From Bradyrhizobium sp. (GTDB lineage Bacteria; Pseudomonadota; Alphaproteobacteria; Rhizobiales; Xanthobacteraceae), in NCBI GenBank assembly GCA_028290305.1, contig JAQGKC010000273.1, positions 1-32,648 of the forward strand: a DNA stretch of 32,648 nucleotides, written 5' to 3'. Below the pieces are notes generated by a model, which saw only the letters and a list, made by a program, of their open reading frames with translations, made no database searches and was not told the origin of the DNA. The translations under genes and the position numbers were made by a program. Below, in pieces: positions 32,060 to 32,648 of this stretch (the stretch's first letter is position 1; the number at the start of each line of letters is the position of its first letter).

Positions 32060-32648
32060 TCAATGAGATTGACCGATGGTGATCCAATCACGTTGTGCGA
32101 TTGACGTGACGCGGCCGGTCTCGGCGAGAAGTTTTCGCCAGGCGTCCTGGCAGGCGTCGAGAATAGCGGTGTAGTCCGCGAACACACGGTTGGCGAGATA
32201 GGTCTGACGCAGATACTGCCAGATGTTTTCGGCCGCGTTGAGTTCGGGGCATGCTGGCGGCAGCGGGACAAGGGTGAGATTGCTGGGTGGGTTGAGGTTG
32301 CGCGTGGTGTGCCACCCAGCCTTGTCGAGGATGAGCAGCGCATGCGCCGATGGCGCGACGGCGCGGCCGATCGCCTCGAGGTGCGCCTGCATGGCCTCGG
32401 TGTCGGCCTGCGGCATGATGAGGGCAACTCCGGTGTCGCGGCTCGGGCAGACGGCGCCGAATACATAGGCGTTCTCGTAGCGCTGATCCTTGGGCCGGCG
32501 TGGCCGCGATCCTTTCCTGGCCCACTGATAGACGAGACTGTTCTTCTGGCCGACCCGCATTTCGTCCTGGAACCACACTTCGATCGGCGTCCCCGGGGCG
32601 AGCGTGCTCACGACCTGCGCGACCTGCGTTGGAAAGTTTTTTTAAAAG
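32060..32648 (-). CDS. IS630-family transposase (orfB part), 5' end cut by window edge
   Basis: A DDE transposase of the IS630/Tc1-mariner group. The catalytic part shows the first Asp in EVWFQDEMRVGQKNS, the second in ALLILDKAGWHTT and the Glu in CPELNAAENIWQYLRQ. The orfB frame is open from about 32641. Upstream of that it meets TAA, while another frame (FKKTFQRRSRRS then stop) continues outwards. This fits the family's two-frame layout joined by a -1 frameshift. The GTG at 32611 is therefore probably not a real start. No other defect is seen. Confidence 0.88.
32637..32643 (-). other. A7 slippery run, probable programmed -1 frameshift site
   Basis: Seven A on the coding strand (TTT AAA AAA AC in the orfA frame). 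A -1 slip converts KKTFQRR to KKNFPTQVAQ, which continues into the conserved orfB product. Such frameshifting on A-runs is known in IS630-family elements. Confidence 0.6.

Larger units (their letters stand above)
32048..32648 (-). mobile_element. IS630-family insertion sequence, one end and most of the transposase
   Basis: The element runs off the window end. Its inner boundary is placed at the TA near 32048-32052 because similarity of the flanking integrase stub stops there and IS630 elements insert at TA. The inverted repeat would begin TAATACCAGCC, about 10 bases outside the transposase stop. The other end is not in the window, so the repeat cannot be confirmed. Confidence 0.6.

Overview
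The window looks like chromosomal DNA of a high-GC alphaproteobacterium, most likely Bradyrhizobium or a close relative. The grounds are codon use, rhizobial-type IS5 and IS630 transposases, and a cyo quinol oxidase operon next to a Cache-type chemoreceptor. No rRNA, tRNA or CRISPR array was seen. Both window edges cut through insertion sequences.

Layout. 1-1.9 kb is an IS5-family remnant followed by gene-poor sequence with two small ORFs. From 23.3 kb back to 2.0 kb almost every gene lies on the minus strand and forms one functional block. In transcription order it begins with a cell-surface-signalling module: an STN/TonB_C-like protein, a FecI-type sigma factor and FecR-B. A second module follows: an STN/TonB_C-like protein, TonB, a FecI-type sigma factor and FecR-A. 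Next comes a tightly packed effector operon: a TpsB (FhaC/ShlB) outer-membrane transporter, a DUF2341-LamG-ExbB fusion, ExbD, an unknown protein, TonB, a putative porin, a periplasmic coiled-coil protein, a frameshifted PpiC-type isomerase, two YbjN-like paralogues, a TonB_C-like protein, a lytic transglycosylase, a DUF4153 membrane protein and a small exported protein. Many junctions are ATGA, GTGA or TGATG overlaps.

The gene content resembles, from memory, the Pseudomonas aeruginosa PUMA3 (VreA-VreI-VreR) system and the pdtB-exbB2-exbD2...ppiC operon it controls. Here the signalling part is duplicated, ExbB carries a large periplasmic sensor-like region, and no TpsA exoprotein or TonB-dependent receptor gene is visible. 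The inference is an ECF-sigma-controlled, proton-motive-force-coupled outer-membrane secretion or uptake machine. This is the best candidate for an undescribed system in the window.

23.5-31.4 kb is ordinary metabolism and taxis: a PQQ-type sugar dehydrogenase with a cytochrome c domain, an isochorismatase remnant, a chemoreceptor, and the divergent cyoABCD operon for a bo3-type quinol oxidase. 31.5-32.6 kb is decay: a broken LLM flavin oxidoreductase gene, the first residues of an integrase-type transposase, and an IS630 element that appears to be inserted into the latter.
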